DNA of 45,896 bases from an uncultured Acidimicrobiaceae bacterium (lineage in GTDB: Bacteria; Actinomycetota; Acidimicrobiia; Spongiisociales; UBA5794): contig CAMYKI010000016.1 of NCBI GenBank assembly GCA_947258985.1, positions 1-45,896 on the forward strand, read 5' to 3'. How positions within the stretch are numbered: the stretch's first letter is position 1; the number at the start of each line of letters is the position of its first letter. The position numbers and the translations under genes are program-made. Of the stretch, positions 45,014 to 45,896 are shown piece after piece. The notes under the pieces were generated by a model that saw only the letters and a program-made list of their open reading frames with translations, made no database searches and had not been told where the DNA came from.

Positions 45014-45066
45014 TACCCTGCGTTCCATGGTAGTATGTGTGACAAGGTACCCTGGAAAACAGGGTA
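45014..45066. promoter_or_regulatory. Two tandem PadR-type operators
   Basis: Two 19-bp inverted repeats share one pattern: TACCCTG-N5-CATGGTA at 45014-45032 and the perfect TACCCTG-N5-CAGGGTA at 45048-45066, with centres 34 bp apart. They lie between DUF4230 and PadR, 40-90 bp before the PadR start. Autorepression is likely. The shorter palindrome CTTAGATTCTAAG at 44976-44988 is separate. Confidence 0.7.
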
Positions 45067-45106
45067 ATAGGTACAGCAAGATAGTGTCTGAACTCGGAGG
45101 AAGCGC

Positions 45107-45439
45107 GTGGGGCACAGCTCCCAGCTACTCAAAGGTGTTCTCGATATGTGCCTGCTGGCATTGATAGATCAAGAACCGAGCTATGGCTACGAGATGGTCG
45201 ACAAGCTGCAAAGCAACGGCCTCGAGTTGGTCAGCGAAGGGAGTATCTACCCCCTTCTCAGCCGGTTGCAGAAGCAGGGATACATCGAGGGCTACTTCGT
45301 AGAGTCAACCGGCGGTCCCCCTCGGAAGTACTACCGGATCGCCGAGAAAGGCAAAGAGCAGCTAGCCGATTGGCAAGTCGAATGGACAAGACTGTCTATC
45401 GGCGTGGAAGAGGTGTTGAATGGAGACTCAAGTGAGTGA
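45107..45439 (+). CDS. PadR-family transcriptional regulator
   Basis: This 110-residue protein has the winged helix of PadR: KGVLDMCLLALIDQEPSYGY at residues 7-26, EGSIYPLLSRLQKQGYIEGY near 46-65, GGPPRKYYRIAEKGKEQL near 69-86, and a short C-terminal helix for dimerisation. It is the PadR-s2 (short) type. The GTG at 45107 follows GGAGGAAGCGC. Two operator-like palindromes lie upstream and its end overlaps the next gene by 8 bp, so it probably controls itself and that gene. Its effector is unknown. Confidence 0.93.
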   Translation: MGHSSQLLKGVLDMCLLALIDQEPSYGYEMVDKLQSNGLELVSEGSIYPLLSRLQKQGYIEGYFVESTGGPPRKYYRIAEKGKEQLADWQVEWTRLSIGVEEVLNGDSSE

Positions 45440-45896
45440 ACGCCTGAGCATCAAGCAGATCATTGCGGATTGCGAGCGCTACTGGCTCGACACCAGAGTG
45501 CCCCGATCCCGGGTACGCGAGATGGCAACCGAACTCCAAACCCACCTCCTCGAAGCAACTGCCGAGGGCAAGACACCCGAGGCGGTAGTCGGTGACAATC
45601 TCGCCGAGTTCGCCGAGGCCTGGGCCAGCGAATATCGCGGCCCCGCCTCGTTGGATGCCTGGCACAACACCGGCGACCCTGCCACAACTCGCCGGGAAAT
45701 CCTTTCAGCCTATGGATGGATGGTCATTGCGCTCGCAGTTGTCGCACTTGTAGCAATCTTTGGACCAAAGGAGGAAACCGTGGACGATGTTGAAGTATGG
45801 CGTTGGATATGGGTCATCGGAGCTGCTGCGCTCGGCGTAGGTGAGATGCTCACAGCCGGCTTCTTCCTGCTGCCGTTCGCCATAGGAGCAGTGGCG
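45432..45896 (+). CDS. HAAS-domain protein running in frame into an NfeD-like membrane region (partial)
   Basis: The frame is open from a GTG at 45432 to the end of the window (155 residues). The first part (SERLSIKQIIADCERYWLD; REMATELQTHLLEATAEGK; FAEAWASEYRGPASLDAW) is a HAAS-type domain, often encoded beside PadR. A membrane helix follows (GWMVIALAVVALVAIF). The frame then continues, without a stop, into residues like those of the NfeD at 23918 (AALGVGEMLTAGFFLLPFAI). A very strong ribosome site, AAAGGAGG at 45767-45774, lies just before an in-frame GTG at 45780, so an NfeD protein may be made alone, as a fusion, or both. The 3' end is cut off. Confidence 0.8.
   Translation, partial: MSERLSIKQIIADCERYWLDTRVPRSRVREMATELQTHLLEATAEGKTPEAVVGDNLAEFAEAWASEYRGPASLDAWHNTGDPATTRREILSAYGWMVIALAVVALVAIFGPKEETVDDVEVWRWIWVIGAAALGVGEMLTAGFFLLPFAIGAVA

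Overview
The window is a high-GC bacterial chromosome segment with short intergenic gaps on both strands. It most likely comes from a free-living actinobacterium, perhaps from an Acidimicrobiia-like lineage. The main evidence is the dnaK-grpE-dnaJ-hspR operon, in which an HspR-type MerR repressor ends the chaperone operon. An ArfA/OmpATb-like BON-OmpA protein and repeated leaderless-type promoters (a TANNNT hexamer 6-7 nt before the start codon) also fit. No rRNA, tRNA, CRISPR array, phage or intact insertion sequence was seen. The lineage is an inference, not a measurement.

Left part (1-7150). A LacI-family repressor is cut by the window edge, with two tandem operator-like sites before its start. 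It is followed by a 2-hydroxyacid dehydrogenase, a DUF4870 membrane protein, a TetR regulator divergent from a small His/Arg-rich protein with three inverted repeats between them, an unknown protein and a dCMP deaminase. Next comes a minus-strand cassette of one TetR regulator and two small membrane proteins. Near-identical 46-bp palindromes lie on both sides of it and differ by compensatory changes.

Central redox region (7172-22451). Pyruvate phosphate dikinase (minus strand) diverges from a six-gene group 3b-type [NiFe]-hydrogenase operon: beta subunit, a cyclic-nucleotide-binding-domain protein, gamma, delta and alpha subunits, and a maturation protease. After a quinone-oxidoreductase-like gene, a DHFR/RibD-like gene and an SRPBCC gene comes pyruvate:ferredoxin oxidoreductase (nifJ), overlapped by a dihydroorotate-dehydrogenase-like gene. 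Together these enzymes could link pyruvate oxidation, low-potential electrons, NAD(P)H/H2 exchange and PEP formation. Similar GGG..CCC inverted repeats, loosely like a DosR box, lie upstream of the hydrogenase and of nifJ. The nifJ pair sits between two decayed genes, a cation-diffusion-facilitator remnant and an ABC-exporter ATPase remnant.

Right part (23045-45896). This holds MscS and NfeD proteins, a PGM1-like ATP-grasp protein, a sugar-dehydrogenase-type lipoprotein, and single-chain glycine dehydrogenase behind a tandem glycine riboswitch. Then come pterin carbinolamine dehydratase, an AHSA1-like protein, a BON-OmpA protein with a partner carrying a coiled coil and helix-hairpin-helix, and the dnaK operon, whose DnaJ lacks the zinc finger. 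Several unknown genes follow (one a P-loop protein), then DUF427, MscL, an isoprenylcysteine-methyltransferase-like protein, ClpB, a LysE-type exporter and DUF4230. The window ends in a PadR regulator with two tandem operator-like palindromes, followed by an overlapping HAAS-domain gene that reads in frame into an NfeD-like region at the edge.
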